This document shows positions 16,633-24,889 of a DNA stretch of 45,828 nt, in pieces. The notes beneath the pieces are model-generated. The model was given only the letters and a program-made list of their open reading frames with translations. It was not told where the DNA came from and ran no database searches. Each line of letters begins with the position of its first letter. The first letter of the stretch is position 1. The position numbers and the translations under genes were made by a program. Origin of the DNA: CAYUNW01 sp964446235 (GTDB lineage: Bacteria; Patescibacteriota; Microgenomatia; 2-02-FULL-39-11); contig CAYUNW010000007.1 in assembly GCA_964446235.1 (NCBI GenBank), positions 1 through 45,828 of the forward strand, read 5' to 3'.

Positions 16633-17855
16633 GTAAAATAGATAAATATAACCGGATAAGCCGGCAGGCTATAGCGCTCATCTGAAGCAGAAAAAGCATG
16701 CATGAAAGTCACATAGAAAAGCAAAACCAGACTTAAAACGGCAAACCCGAAAACTGTCTTTTCCTTCTTCCGATAACTGTTATAAAGGCTCCATAATACG
16801 CCCAAATGACCCAGTGAAACGATAAAAAAATTCAATATACTTGTGAAAAATACCGGATACTTCCACTCCGCACCCGGATCAGGATAAGGCAAAAACATAT
16901 TCTTCTGCCAGACATAGATGAATTTTCTCAGCCTTGATACTATAAAACCGGTTGGGTCCTTGCGGATTATTTCCAGGGATTTATCAAGGTATTTTTTGGC
17001 CATCATTTTCCTGTCTGCCGGAATCTGCGGTAGGAAAGAATAGGTGTCATATACCTCAAGCACTTCAGCAGGGTAGATGCTTCTGGATACGGACTTGTAT
17101 TCAAGTTTTTCTACAAACAAGGATATGTAGAGCTCACGGATGAAAAGGTTATCCACGGTAAACGGCGCCAGCATATGAAAATCACGCATATTGCCGATTA
17201 ACGGATAAAAAAACGGTACCAGAAAAACCAAAGATAAAAATATCACATAACTAGCCTTCATTGCTATGGTTTTGATAAACCTTTGCGTACGAAAAATCAT
17301 ATAGATAAATATCAGAGGAACGAAAAGAAAATACGACGAGCGCACATGTGGCAGATAACCCAAAACCAATGACAAAATTATCAAAACACCCAATCTGGGT
17401 TTTTGGATTATCCTTAAAGTCAGATACATCGACAAAGTAACCAAAAATATTGCCAAAATCTCCGACAGCCTGACACCGACATATGCACTGGTATAAGGAT
17501 TGAATGCATATATAAGCCCTGCTGCTATACCTATACTGCCTTTGGAAAAAAGCTTTTTGCCGATAAGATACACCATCACCGCAACACTTGAATCCAGTAA
17601 AATCTGTGCCGTTTGCCAAGCTAAGTTATTATCGCTTCCGAAAAACTCATAGATAAATGCCAAAAAAATAGGGTAACCGTATGTTCTGGCAGTCTGTACA
17701 TATAGCCCTTTTTGGACAATTCCCAAGGCAAAATCATGGTATTCCCGCTGGTCAAAGATAAACGGCTGGGGATAGATGGAAATGAAGGCAAATCGGAATA
17801 CAACTGCAACTAGAAATATCAGCACCGGCAAAACTACCGTAATTTTTCCTTTCAT
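16581..17855 (-). CDS. ArnT/GT39-like integral membrane glycosyltransferase candidate
   Basis: 424 residues, similar in plan to its convergent neighbour: first membrane helix, then FIFDQREYHDFALGIVQKG with acidic residues and His in the outer loop, RTYGYPIFLAFIYEFFG, NPYTSAYVGVRLSEILAIFLVTLSMYLTLRI, and GYLPHVRSSYFLFVPLIF. These are the PMT_2/ArnT-type positions. A soluble outer stretch lies at about residues 225-310. The final residues YFTYFANFLTRLFSKKANQ are encoded in the 52-bp tail overlap with the + strand gene. ATG at 17855 begins a good membrane helix; a TAAAAT box sits just upstream. Likely an outer-face sugar transferase. Confidence 0.75.
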   Translation of the reverse strand: MKGKITVVLPVLIFLVAVVFRFAFISIYPQPFIFDQREYHDFALGIVQKGLYVQTARTYGYPIFLAFIYEFFGSDNNLAWQTAQILLDSSVAVMVYLIGKKLFSKGSIGIAAGLIYAFNPYTSAYVGVRLSEILAIFLVTLSMYLTLRIIQKPRLGVLIILSLVLGYLPHVRSSYFLFVPLIFIYMIFRTQRFIKTIAMKASYVIFLSLVFLVPFFYPLIGNMRDFHMLAPFTVDNLFIRELYISLFVEKLEYKSVSRSIYPAEVLEVYDTYSFLPQIPADRKMMAKKYLDKSLEIIRKDPTGFIVSRLRKFIYVWQKNMFLPYPDPGAEWKYPVFFTSILNFFIVSLGHLGVLWSLYNSYRKKEKTVFGFAVLSLVLLFYVTFMHAFSASDERYSLPAYPVIFIYFTYFANFLTRLFSKKANQ

Positions 17856-17895
17856 TGGATATTATTTTACAATAGAATTTCGTAGTGGAATATAT

Positions 17896-18753
17896 TTATT
17901 CTGTTTTTTCTCTCATGGCGCATACACCCAATATCCCCGGACCGCCGTGCACGCCAATTACCGGTGTAATCTCGCTGACCAAAATATCCCCTTGATAAAT
18001 TCCCGATATCCTATTCGCCAATTCCCTAGCATCATCTTCTGCATCTCCATGTAAAACATGTACTCTTTCCAAAGGCTTCATTCCCGCCACATGCTGAAAA
18101 AGTCTTTCCTTGGATTGTTTTCTGGTACGCACTTTTTCCAAAGCAAGAACCTCACCATCTCTTATCTCCAATATCGGTTCAATTTTTAAGGCTGCCGCCA
18201 AAAATGATTGGATATTGCTGGCTCTACCACCCCTTCTCAGATAATCCAGATTGCTTAATGCGGCAATTATCCTGGTCCGTCTGCGGACATCCTGAAGATG
18301 GGTCAGGATTTCTACTACGCTTGCTCCGTCTCGCGCTTTCAAGGCCGCTTCTATAGCCATAAAACCGGTAAACATGGATACCGATCCGCTATCTACAACA
18401 GTGATTTCTTTCCTACTCTCTTCCGCTGCATCCCTAGCTGCAATGGTTGCGGCATTTACCATCGTGCTTAACCCCTTGCCTATATGTACGGAAATAATAC
18501 CTTGGGCTTCATGTTGTAAATAAATATCTTTGAAGGCTTGAGGAGTAGGTGCCGCGGTGGTCGGATGCGGTCCGCCTTCTGCAACTTTGGCAAACATTTG
18601 CCCTAAAGTCATGTCCACCCCGTCTTGAAAAGTTTCATCGCCAAACATTATCAATGCCGGTACCACCCTGATCCCGTATTCTTTTCTTTGTAGTTCAGTC
18701 AAATCAGCAGCAGAATCGGTAACTACGGCAATATTGGGTGCTTCTTTACTCAT
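17896..18753 (-). CDS. degV: DegV-family fatty-acid-binding protein
   Basis: 285 residues covering the whole DegV fold. Motifs: VVTDSAADLTELQRKEYGI at the N-terminus, PTTAAPTPQAF (the loop usually TSQPSP), IISVHIGKGLSTMVNAA (normally SSxLSGTYQSA), VVDSGSVSMFTGFM, LSNLDYLRRGGRASN and ALKIEPILEIRDGEV. Family members bind a fatty acid and in Firmicutes present it to fatty acid kinase FakA; no FakA is in this window. CPR cells generally lack full fatty-acid synthesis, so the protein may handle scavenged lipid (inference). Cytoplasmic. It stands alone, 40 bp from the preceding gene. Confidence 0.9.
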   Translation of the reverse strand: MSKEAPNIAVVTDSAADLTELQRKEYGIRVVPALIMFGDETFQDGVDMTLGQMFAKVAEGGPHPTTAAPTPQAFKDIYLQHEAQGIISVHIGKGLSTMVNAATIAARDAAEESRKEITVVDSGSVSMFTGFMAIEAALKARDGASVVEILTHLQDVRRRTRIIAALSNLDYLRRGGRASNIQSFLAAALKIEPILEIRDGEVLALEKVRTRKQSKERLFQHVAGMKPLERVHVLHGDAEDDARELANRISGIYQGDILVSEITPVIGVHGGPGILGVCAMREKTE

Positions 18754-18952
18754 AATTTTGGGGCAATGATAAAAATGATTATATCACTGTAAATCAATTG
18801 GAGTAAGAATTAGGAGTTAAGAAATAGGAAAAAAGTAGTCATTTGTCGGTAATCAGTTTTCAGTGATCGGTAATCAGTTATCGGTTTTTTTGAATTTTGA
18901 ATTTTAATTTTTGACTTTTTTATATTTTTTACTGTTTACTGCTTCCAGTATT
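18754..18952. repeat. Intergenic heptamer array region
   Basis: From about 18838: GTAATCAGTTTTCAGTGATCGG-type units, then TTTTGAATTTTGAATTTTAA units, then TTACTGTTTACTG. No gene is seen. The part nearest 18754 holds TATAAT on the minus strand upstream of degV. Confidence 0.7.
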
Positions 18953-19936
18953 TTACCAATAATACCTCCTGTTTTCCATGTAATACCGGATAGTTTTTTC
19001 TATTCCTTCTTCCAAGTTCACTTTTGGCTTCCAGCCGTAAGTTTTGGTCATTTTGCTATAATCCGCGCGGTAATCTCCTATTTCAATCTTTTTCCGTTCA
19101 CTGGGAAAATTGACAGTTTGGTAAGATCCTTTTCCGAAAACCCTGATTACCATTTTGACAAAATCCTCCAAAGATACCGCATTCCCGCCCAGATTATATG
19201 CCTCTCCCCAACCTTTTTCACTTTGTCCCGCCATAAGAAGTGCTTCAACCACATCATCGACGTAATTTACATCTCTTACCTGTCGACCATCCCCAAAAAG
19301 TCTCACCTTTTCCCCTTCAATGACCTGTCTTATAAACCAGTTCAAAACACCCTGTCTGGGATGCTTCATCTGATGTCGTGGACCGTAAGTATTGGTCATC
19401 CTTAGCGAAACCGTAGGAATACTGTAAACATTTGTATACATCAGGTGATATTTTTCTGCGGCAATACTGTTGATACCATTGATATCTGTTGGTTCCTGTG
19501 GGTGATTTTCATCAACCGGCAGATACTTGGCTTTGCCGTACTGGTTACGGGTCCCGGCAAATATGATTTTTGCTTTGGAATCATATTTCCTTACCGACTC
19601 AAGCAGTGACAATTGCGCCCGGCAGTTGATGTCCAAATCCGTCATCGGGTCCGTCATGGAGTCTATATGTGATAGTGTACCGGCCAAATTGAAAATGATT
19701 TCCTGTCCCCTGACCAAACTGTCTATTTTTTTCTCATTTCTGATATCGGCATTGATAAATTTCACTCTTTTTTCTACCGGTTTGATATTGTATATATTAC
19801 CTCCGTATCCTTCCAATAACGCATCTATAATGGTGATTTTTGCGCCCTTTTCCACCAATTCGATAGCCAAACTACTGCCGATGAATCCCAATCCGCCGGT
19901 TATCAGGACTTTTTTACCATAGTAGAAATTGCCCAT
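18953..19936 (-). CDS. NAD-dependent epimerase/dehydratase (extended SDR) lacking the catalytic Tyr and Lys
   Basis: 327-residue extended short-chain dehydrogenase of the nucleotide-sugar epimerase/dehydratase type. VLITGGLGFIGSS (about 10-22) is the NAD-binding Gly motif; INADIR, FNLAGTLSHIDSM and LRMTNTYGPRHQMKHP, GDGRQVRDVNYVDDVVEALL and YGWKPKVNLEEGIEKT are family blocks. The YxxxK active site is replaced: aligned with the paralogue at 35707-36690, Tyr153 and Lys157 become Asn153 and Ser157 (DINGINSIAAEKYH). Asn at the Tyr position is familiar to me from a subset of SDR sugar enzymes; Ser for Lys is odder. It may be a divergent enzyme or a non-catalytic partner. ATG at 19936; a minus-strand TATAAT lies at 19953-19958, 16 bp upstream. 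Confidence 0.85.
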   Translation of the reverse strand: MGNFYYGKKVLITGGLGFIGSSLAIELVEKGAKITIIDALLEGYGGNIYNIKPVEKRVKFINADIRNEKKIDSLVRGQEIIFNLAGTLSHIDSMTDPMTDLDINCRAQLSLLESVRKYDSKAKIIFAGTRNQYGKAKYLPVDENHPQEPTDINGINSIAAEKYHLMYTNVYSIPTVSLRMTNTYGPRHQMKHPRQGVLNWFIRQVIEGEKVRLFGDGRQVRDVNYVDDVVEALLMAGQSEKGWGEAYNLGGNAVSLEDFVKMVIRVFGKGSYQTVNFPSERKKIEIGDYRADYSKMTKTYGWKPKVNLEEGIEKTIRYYMENRRYYW

Positions 19937-19990
19937 CTTAACCTACTAATATATTATATTTGCCCCCGGTCCACAACCTGAATTTACCTA

Positions 19991-20019
19991 TTGCATTAAT
20001 ATATATTGTATCCTATAAT
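19991..20019 (+). promoter_or_regulatory. Promoter for the beta-helix surface protein gene
   Basis: Perfect TATAAT at 20014-20019 with TTGCAT 17 bp upstream at 19991-19996. Predicted start near 20026, about 6 bases before the ATG at 20032. The same short intergenic region carries a TATAAT for the divergent SDR gene (minus strand, 19953-19958). Confidence 0.6.
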
Positions 20020-20031
20020 ATAATTATAAAG

Positions 20032-22668
20032 ATGGCGTTGGCTGAAACAATACCACAGTCAGGTCTTCTTGCCCGACCAAGGGAGGCTCATCCTCTATCT
20101 AATTCTTATGAATCTGCCTATCAACCTCTTGAAACCCATCTATCTAGCTTTTTTGCCCAAACTGTCGAAAGCGTCTTTGATCCCGCCGCTACTTCTGCCG
20201 AAATTATCGAACTTAGAAACACCGTTCTAGAAAATACTGTCCTTTCAGCTTTTTCAAATTATGCGGCTGTAAGATATTTTAAAAGGTTTACCCAAATCCA
20301 GAGAACCCCCAATGTCTATGTAAGATGTATAGAAGCCGCAAGGGGAAATATCCATAAGTTAGCGGGCAAACGCGTTGAGGAAAGCGGACTGCATATCCTT
20401 CAAGCATTGAATGATACATCCGCCTCTGGCTCTGATATCAGCGCTATAAGTCTGAATCATGGGCTTCAAGCGCTAACCGATATTGCTACTGCTAGAATTC
20501 ATCAAGCCGTTGCACAAAACCCGCAGTTAGCAGATGTTTTTGAAGTTGCCTTTGCTAAACTCTTCGGCTATATAAAAATCGACCGGCCTAGTAGACAAAC
20601 ATCCCGCCATTTCCAGAGTATGTTTGAAGCTGTTCTACCCCAAGTCCAGGAAGCTTTATTTGTAGCAAAAGACGCAGAAACCATCGCTTTCCCGTTTACA
20701 CTGATGACAAAAGATACCGCTTTGTCTATAATCTCAAAAACATTTATCGCAACCGACAGACAGGAAATTTGGGACAAACTGCCTCAACAAACTCAACATA
20801 ACCTGGCCACGCTTAAATTAGAATCAAACTGGACTGTAGAACAAAAAGTGGAAACTTTAAGGAATTATCCTTTACTTTACTCACTACTGCAATCACTTCC
20901 CACCGAAATCAGAAGCGGGCATTTTCAGTCATGGGCAGAAGCAGCAAGAGTGGTTTCTGCTGCAGCTGAAGGAGCACACATACAAGCAGTTACAGGTGGT
21001 ACTTTAGTTACAAAAGCCCGTGAGTACCTAATGCATTTAAGGAATAAAAATCCTTTTTTACATACAAATGAAACAGCTCACATGGACTACATACCCCCAG
21101 ATCGTAAATCTTCCATAGAAAAATGGATTAGGGGTGGCCTTGCCGGAAGTGTATTTGCCATGCCTCTCAGTCCGGTACTGGAACATCTTTTCCAAACTGA
21201 TGACACAATATTAAACGTCTGTCAAACTTGTGATTATATACATCCAGATGACGCCGTCAATGCTGCTGAAAATGGTGCTACAGTTAAGATTGCTGAAGGT
21301 ACTTATGCTCCTCAAGCCGGTGACAATCATGTTATTGAAGCAGTTGATAAAACTATCACTATTGAAGGAGGTTATGATCCTCAAGATATGAATGCCCCGC
21401 CTGACCCGGATGCACATCCGACAGTCCTTGACGCCCAATTTCAACCAGAAACCCATGGAGTAGAAATATCTGGCGGCAACGTCACCTTGTCCGGCCTTAC
21501 CATTATCCAAGGCAATGCCGCACAAGGCGGCGGCGTTTTCATTGGATCCTCGGAAACCTCATATCCTGTAGTGGCAATTACGAATAGCATTATAGAAGCC
21601 AATGCGGCAGATTATGGCGGTGGTATCTATGCCAGTGATGGTACTAACTTAACTGTTTCTGATAGTCAAATATTGTCAAACAATGCCGAAGTAGATGGAG
21701 GCGGCATTATGATAGCTGGAGACCAGTTGACCACCGAACGTACTATCTTTCAGGGTAATGTGTCAACCGATACCTCTGCTCTTGATATCCAAGGTACCCA
21801 ATCCACAAATACTAATGATGTATTTACCCAAAATATCGGAGCTGAAGTATTTGACCATGAAGGCACGGCAATGATCAGCTGGTTACGTTTCCCCACTTTT
21901 TCAGAAAATACCGGCGCAGTTATAGAAAGTGGCCGTGGATATACCTATGTCGATTCGGGGATTATTGCAGGAAATGACATAGTATTTCGTGCTGATTGGT
22001 ACGGAGCTCGTATAGAATTTAAAAGCGGTGGGGCGCTTACCCCGGAAAGAAATGTCCTTTGGAATAATACAATCGATGTTGAAGGTCCCTTTACAAATAC
22101 TGTCTATCCTGCTGACTGGTCCACGAGAGTTGTCAGGGCCGATCCTCAACTAAAACCGGACGGTTATCATATCCAGGAAGGCTCTGCAGCTATAAATATA
22201 GCCGGAACTTCCACTACAGGATCGACAGATTTTGACGGAAACCCCAAACCCGACCAAGTCAGTTATTTCAATGATGCCGGAGCCATAGAATTCCAACCGG
22301 TAGTTCCGCCGACAGATACACCTACCATGACCCCATCACCTACTTTTACGGAAACATTCACAGCAACACCCTCTCCAAGCGATACACCTACAGACACACC
22401 CGAACCTCCGCCGACAGATACAAACACTCCATCCCCATCAGACACTCCTACAAATACGCTGGAGCCCACAACCGATACTCCTACACCCCCACCTTCCCCA
22501 GATACTCCAACTCCGACAAATATTACACCACCTCCTGTTGACACCCCTACGCCAACACCTCAATTTTACAAAATTTATCTGCCATTAGTTTCACAATCAA
22601 CTACTTGGCAAACATTACAGCAATCCTTAGATGAGATAATTCTGAAATTTCAAAGTCTTTTCAGGTAA
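20032..22668 (+). CDS. Large surface protein: helical N-domain, parallel beta-helix, Pro/Thr-rich linker and Chloroflexi-style YLPLV tail
   Basis: About 878 residues from ATG 20032; a TTG at 19960 is in frame but precedes the TATAAT box, although it would add a weakly signal-like hydrophobic N-terminus. Residues 1 to about 345 are helical, of no family I recognise. A short hydrophobic stretch (GGLAGSVFAMPLSP) precedes a CxxC pair (VCQTC). Then comes a right-handed beta-helix of the pectate-lyase-like type: NGATVKIAEGTYAP, KTITIEGGYDPQDM, GNVTLSGLTIIQGNAAQGGG, NAADYGGGIYASDG, NNAEVDGGGIMIAG, closing with NIAGTSTTGSTDFDGNP (choice-of-anchor Q-like). A roughly 80-residue PTDTPTxTPSP linker leads to YKIYLPLVSQS and a helical tail. 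Beta-helix plus PT linker plus YLPLV is typical of Anaerolineae surface proteins, so domain acquisition is suspected. It probably sits outside the cell and may bind glycan or a partner cell. Confidence 0.75.
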   Translation: MALAETIPQSGLLARPREAHPLSNSYESAYQPLETHLSSFFAQTVESVFDPAATSAEIIELRNTVLENTVLSAFSNYAAVRYFKRFTQIQRTPNVYVRCIEAARGNIHKLAGKRVEESGLHILQALNDTSASGSDISAISLNHGLQALTDIATARIHQAVAQNPQLADVFEVAFAKLFGYIKIDRPSRQTSRHFQSMFEAVLPQVQEALFVAKDAETIAFPFTLMTKDTALSIISKTFIATDRQEIWDKLPQQTQHNLATLKLESNWTVEQKVETLRNYPLLYSLLQSLPTEIRSGHFQSWAEAARVVSAAAEGAHIQAVTGGTLVTKAREYLMHLRNKNPFLHTNETAHMDYIPPDRKSSIEKWIRGGLAGSVFAMPLSPVLEHLFQTDDTILNVCQTCDYIHPDDAVNAAENGATVKIAEGTYAPQAGDNHVIEAVDKTITIEGGYDPQDMNAPPDPDAHPTVLDAQFQPETHGVEISGGNVTLSGLTIIQGNAAQGGGVFIGSSETSYPVVAITNSIIEANAADYGGGIYASDGTNLTVSDSQILSNNAEVDGGGIMIAGDQLTTERTIFQGNVSTDTSALDIQGTQSTNTNDVFTQNIGAEVFDHEGTAMISWLRFPTFSENTGAVIESGRGYTYVDSGIIAGNDIVFRADWYGARIEFKSGGALTPERNVLWNNTIDVEGPFTNTVYPADWSTRVVRADPQLKPDGYHIQEGSAAINIAGTSTTGSTDFDGNPKPDQVSYFNDAGAIEFQPVVPPTDTPTMTPSPTFTETFTATPSPSDTPTDTPEPPPTDTNTPSPSDTPTNTLEPTTDTPTPPPSPDTPTPTNITPPPVDTPTPTPQFYKIYLPLVSQSTTWQTLQQSLDEIILKFQSLFR

Positions 22669-23419
22669 GATAGTCCGTTTTTACCATCAGTTTCCACCAT
22701 AGTCTATAGAGGTTGTTGAAGGTTTTGAAAAGTCTTTCGAAGTTAAAAAACTGGCTCTTTCCGCTTGTTCGCCAAAAATGGTGTACAGGTACTTCTTCGA
22801 TTTTTCCCGGGAAAAAATGGGAAACTTTTTTCACCAGTTCCACACAAATAGTGCCGGTATTTTCGTGAAGCTTCACTTTCTCAAAAACTGATTTTCTGAT
22901 TAGGCGGAAATCGCAGTCCGTATCCCTGATAGGCAATCCAAATGCCAGTTTAACTGCATAATGATATAACCTGCCAATGACAGTCCTGTATAAAGGATCA
23001 TTTCTTTTTATCTTGTAGCCGTTGACCATGGCTGTGTCGGACTTTAAAGCTCTGTACAGTTTTTCCAGTTCCCTTGGGTCATACTGGGCATCACAGTCAG
23101 TATAAAAAATCAGATCTTTGGAAGCTGTCTCAAACCCGCTCCGAAGCGCTCCGCCATAACCCCTATTCTTTTCATGATCAATTATTTTTATTCTTTTGTT
23201 TTTTATATTAGATTCTTTATATTCAATGTTGACCAAATCAACTACAGCTTGTAATGCTTGTCTATCATCCTGCTTGCTGCCATCATTGACCACTATCACC
23301 TCCCAATCATCAGTCAGTTTGGAAACGGTAGCCACCGACAAGGCAACCAGACTGCCAACCGTCCCCCAATCATTGAGAAAGGGGAAGAATACGGATATGG
23401 AAGGTTTTTTCTTTTCCAT
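22661..23419 (-). CDS. Glycosyltransferase family 2, DPM1-like (polyprenyl-phosphate sugar synthase candidate)
   Basis: 252 residues from ATG 23419; a TTG two codons earlier is possible. The GT-A fold is clear: ISVFFPFLNDWGTVGSLV, VIVVNDGSKQDD, NRGYGGALRSGFETA, and the metal-binding YTDCDAQYDP (DxD-like), followed by DTDCDFRLIRKSVFEKV and VPVHHFWRTSGKSQFF. The pattern and short length resemble dolichyl/polyprenyl-phosphate mannose synthases, which make the lipid-linked sugars used by GT-C enzymes such as the many in this window. No C-terminal membrane helices, so it is peripheral at the inner face. The 3' end overlaps the convergent surface-protein gene by 8 bp. Confidence 0.87.
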   Translation of the reverse strand: MEKKKPSISVFFPFLNDWGTVGSLVALSVATVSKLTDDWEVIVVNDGSKQDDRQALQAVVDLVNIEYKESNIKNKRIKIIDHEKNRGYGGALRSGFETASKDLIFYTDCDAQYDPRELEKLYRALKSDTAMVNGYKIKRNDPLYRTVIGRLYHYAVKLAFGLPIRDTDCDFRLIRKSVFEKVKLHENTGTICVELVKKVSHFFPGKIEEVPVHHFWRTSGKSQFFNFERLFKTFNNLYRLWWKLMVKTDYLT

Positions 23420-23439
23420 GGGCAAATGATAACAGATTC

Positions 23440-23482
23440 AGATAACATTTAACAAATAACAATAAACATGTTTTTTATCAAC
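23440..23482. repeat. Heptamer array leading into hairpin element copy 5
   Basis: AGATAACATTTAACAAATAA-type units. This stretch plus the first part of the element (23440-23510) is repeated at 30764-30835 with two differences. Confidence 0.8.
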
Positions 23483-23566
23483 GGGTGACACGAGTGAGGG
23501 ATTCCCAAAAGATGGGTTCCCTAATACTTTAGGGGTAACTTTTAGGAGACACGAGTGGCAGGACCC
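23483..23566 (+). repeat. Hairpin element copy 5 (84 bp, subtype A), intergenic
   Basis: GGGTGACACGAGTGAGGG start and GGCAGGACCC end. The two internal ACACGAGTG repeats are identical here. The main stem is CCCAAAAG/CTTTTAGG (one mismatch), and the inner hairpin is CCCTAA/TTAGGG. It lies between divergent genes. Confidence 0.87.
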
Positions 23567-23760
23567 GTAAATTAAGATAACTAAGCATTAAACAATAAGC
23601 AATAAATCCCGTCTCAGCGGGATCCCGCCAGCGGTAGGACAGCAAGCAATAAACTCAAAACTCAAAAATCAAAAATATCAAAAACTGATAACTGATAACC
23701 GACAACTGACTACTGACAACTATCAGCCGACTACTGACAACTTATTTCTTATCTCCTAAT
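23567..23760. repeat. Intergenic heptamer arrays with a second short palindrome
   Basis: Contains AACAATAAGCAATAAATCCC units, a GCGGGATCCCGC palindrome (23617-23628) followed by CAGCGGTAGGAC, which resembles the 3' end of the hairpin element, then AACTCAAAACTCAAAAATC units and CTGATAACTGATAACCGACA units to about 23740. With the element before it, this makes a gene-free region of about 400 bp (23420-23820). Confidence 0.75.
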
Positions 23761-23820
23761 TCTTATTTCATAGATTTTACTCCATTTGCTTTCAAGTAAT
23801 TTTATGCATAAAATAAATTC

Positions 23821-24324
23821 ATGCCGGAAATTTCCCATCATCACAAAAGATCCCGCCGCATCATCCAAAGTTTTGAGGACAAATCCAAACAGCACCGTAC
23901 CTTTACCATGAAACTGGCGGATTTTCTGACCCATTACATGAGCACTGTGGTTTTTTTAACATTAAACATCATTTTCTTCATTATCTGGTTTCTGATAAAC
24001 TTACAAATTCTGCCGGTGGTTCCGGTTTTTGACCCCTATCCTTTTGTCCTGCTTATCACCTTTGTATCCTTAGAAGCTATCATTTTATCCATCACGGTAC
24101 TTATCTCCCAAAAACGGGAACACCAGATCTCAACCGTCAGGGATGAACTGCAATTACAAGTGGAACTTCTCACCGAAAAACAGATCTCCAAAATGCTTGA
24201 GCTACAGAAAAAAACTATGGAAAAACTTAGAGAAAAAATAGAAGATGAAGAGCTTGACGATATGATAAAAACAATTGACGCTTCCTACATCGAGCGTAAA
24301 TTACAGGAACAGATTAACAATTAA
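23821..24324 (+). CDS. DUF1003-family membrane protein
   Basis: 167 residues. Two membrane helices (about 43-62 and 74-95) contain IIFFIIWFLINL and FDPYPFVLLITFVSLEAIILSITVLISQ, the DUF1003 signature. The C-terminal third (QISTVRDELQLQVELLTEKQISKMLELQ onward) is a cytoplasmic coiled coil. The biochemical function of DUF1003 is not established. Here it is followed after 4 bp by an MgtE membrane-domain gene, so it may assist magnesium transport; I recall the same adjacency in other genomes. ATG at 23821; a TAAAAT box lies only 5 bp upstream. Confidence 0.85.
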   Translation: MPEISHHHKRSRRIIQSFEDKSKQHRTFTMKLADFLTHYMSTVVFLTLNIIFFIIWFLINLQILPVVPVFDPYPFVLLITFVSLEAIILSITVLISQKREHQISTVRDELQLQVELLTEKQISKMLELQKKTMEKLREKIEDEELDDMIKTIDASYIERKLQEQINN

Positions 24325-24328
24325 TACT

Positions 24329-24886
24329 ATGAGAAGAAATCTTGAATATCTGGAAGATGATGCTAAAGAAAAAATGTCCTCTATTATCTCCCATCGTATT
24401 CCCTGGTTAGTATTGGGATTGGCTGGAGGAATCCTTGCTACAATCGTTTCTTCCCGCTATGAAAATTTATTATCCGAAAATGTCCATTTGGCCTTTTTCA
24501 TCCCTGTAATTGTCTATATGTCAGACGCTTTGGGTACACAAACCGAAACCATCTATGTACGTAACTTAGCTAAAGGAAAAGTTGACTTGCATATTTATCT
24601 AATAAAAGAATTTATTCTAGGTATCGTTTTGGGCACTATATTTGGTCTATCTTTAGGTTTATTTGCCTATTTACGCTTTGGTTCTGTACAAATTGCTACC
24701 GCTGTCGGTCTAGCCTTAACATCCACTATGGCTTCTGCTCCGGTTATTGCGGTTCTCATGCCGACATTGATCGCCAAAAAACATATAGATCCGGCGCTTG
24801 GTGCCGGACCTTTTACAACAATTATCCAGGATTTACTAAGTATCGTAGTATATTTTCTTATCGCTTCGCTGATTTTACTCCGTTAA
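24329..24886 (+). CDS. MgtE-type magnesium transporter, membrane domain only
   Basis: 185 residues from ATG 24329, 4 bp after the DUF1003 stop; an in-frame TTG at 24275 inside that gene is unlikely. The protein matches the C-terminal transmembrane domain of MgtE/SLC41: HRIPWLVLGLAGGILATIV, LAFFIPVIVYMSDALGTQTETIYVRNLA (where classical MgtE has GGNAGTQ) and LPTLIAKKHIDPALGAGPF, five membrane helices in all. The N-terminal regulatory and CBS domains of full MgtE are missing. Such domains do exist next door in the 26164-27366 protein, on the other strand. Probably a dimeric Mg2+ channel/transporter; the altered SDALGTQ motif could change ion preference. Confidence 0.88.
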   Translation: MRRNLEYLEDDAKEKMSSIISHRIPWLVLGLAGGILATIVSSRYENLLSENVHLAFFIPVIVYMSDALGTQTETIYVRNLAKGKVDLHIYLIKEFILGIVLGTIFGLSLGLFAYLRFGSVQIATAVGLALTSTMASAPVIAVLMPTLIAKKHIDPALGAGPFTTIIQDLLSIVVYFLIASLILLR

Positions 24887-24889
24887 ATA

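Noticed and set aside
16948..16972. GGGTCC tract as a reverse-oriented hairpin element
   Set aside because: Only the hexamer matches; it encodes a normal KDPTGF stretch of the membrane protein and no stem follows.
22263..22544. Minus-strand Gly/Val-rich frame under the surface protein
   Set aside because: It is the antisense of the Pro/Thr-rich linker; its residues simply mirror ACxCCx codon repeats.
23749..23934. Minus-strand frame over the DUF1003 start
   Set aside because: Shadow of a well-supported gene with no family signal of its own.
24275..24328. TTG start for the MgtE membrane-domain protein inside the DUF1003 gene
   Set aside because: The ATG at 24329, 4 bp after the DUF1003 stop, gives the normal family N-terminus.
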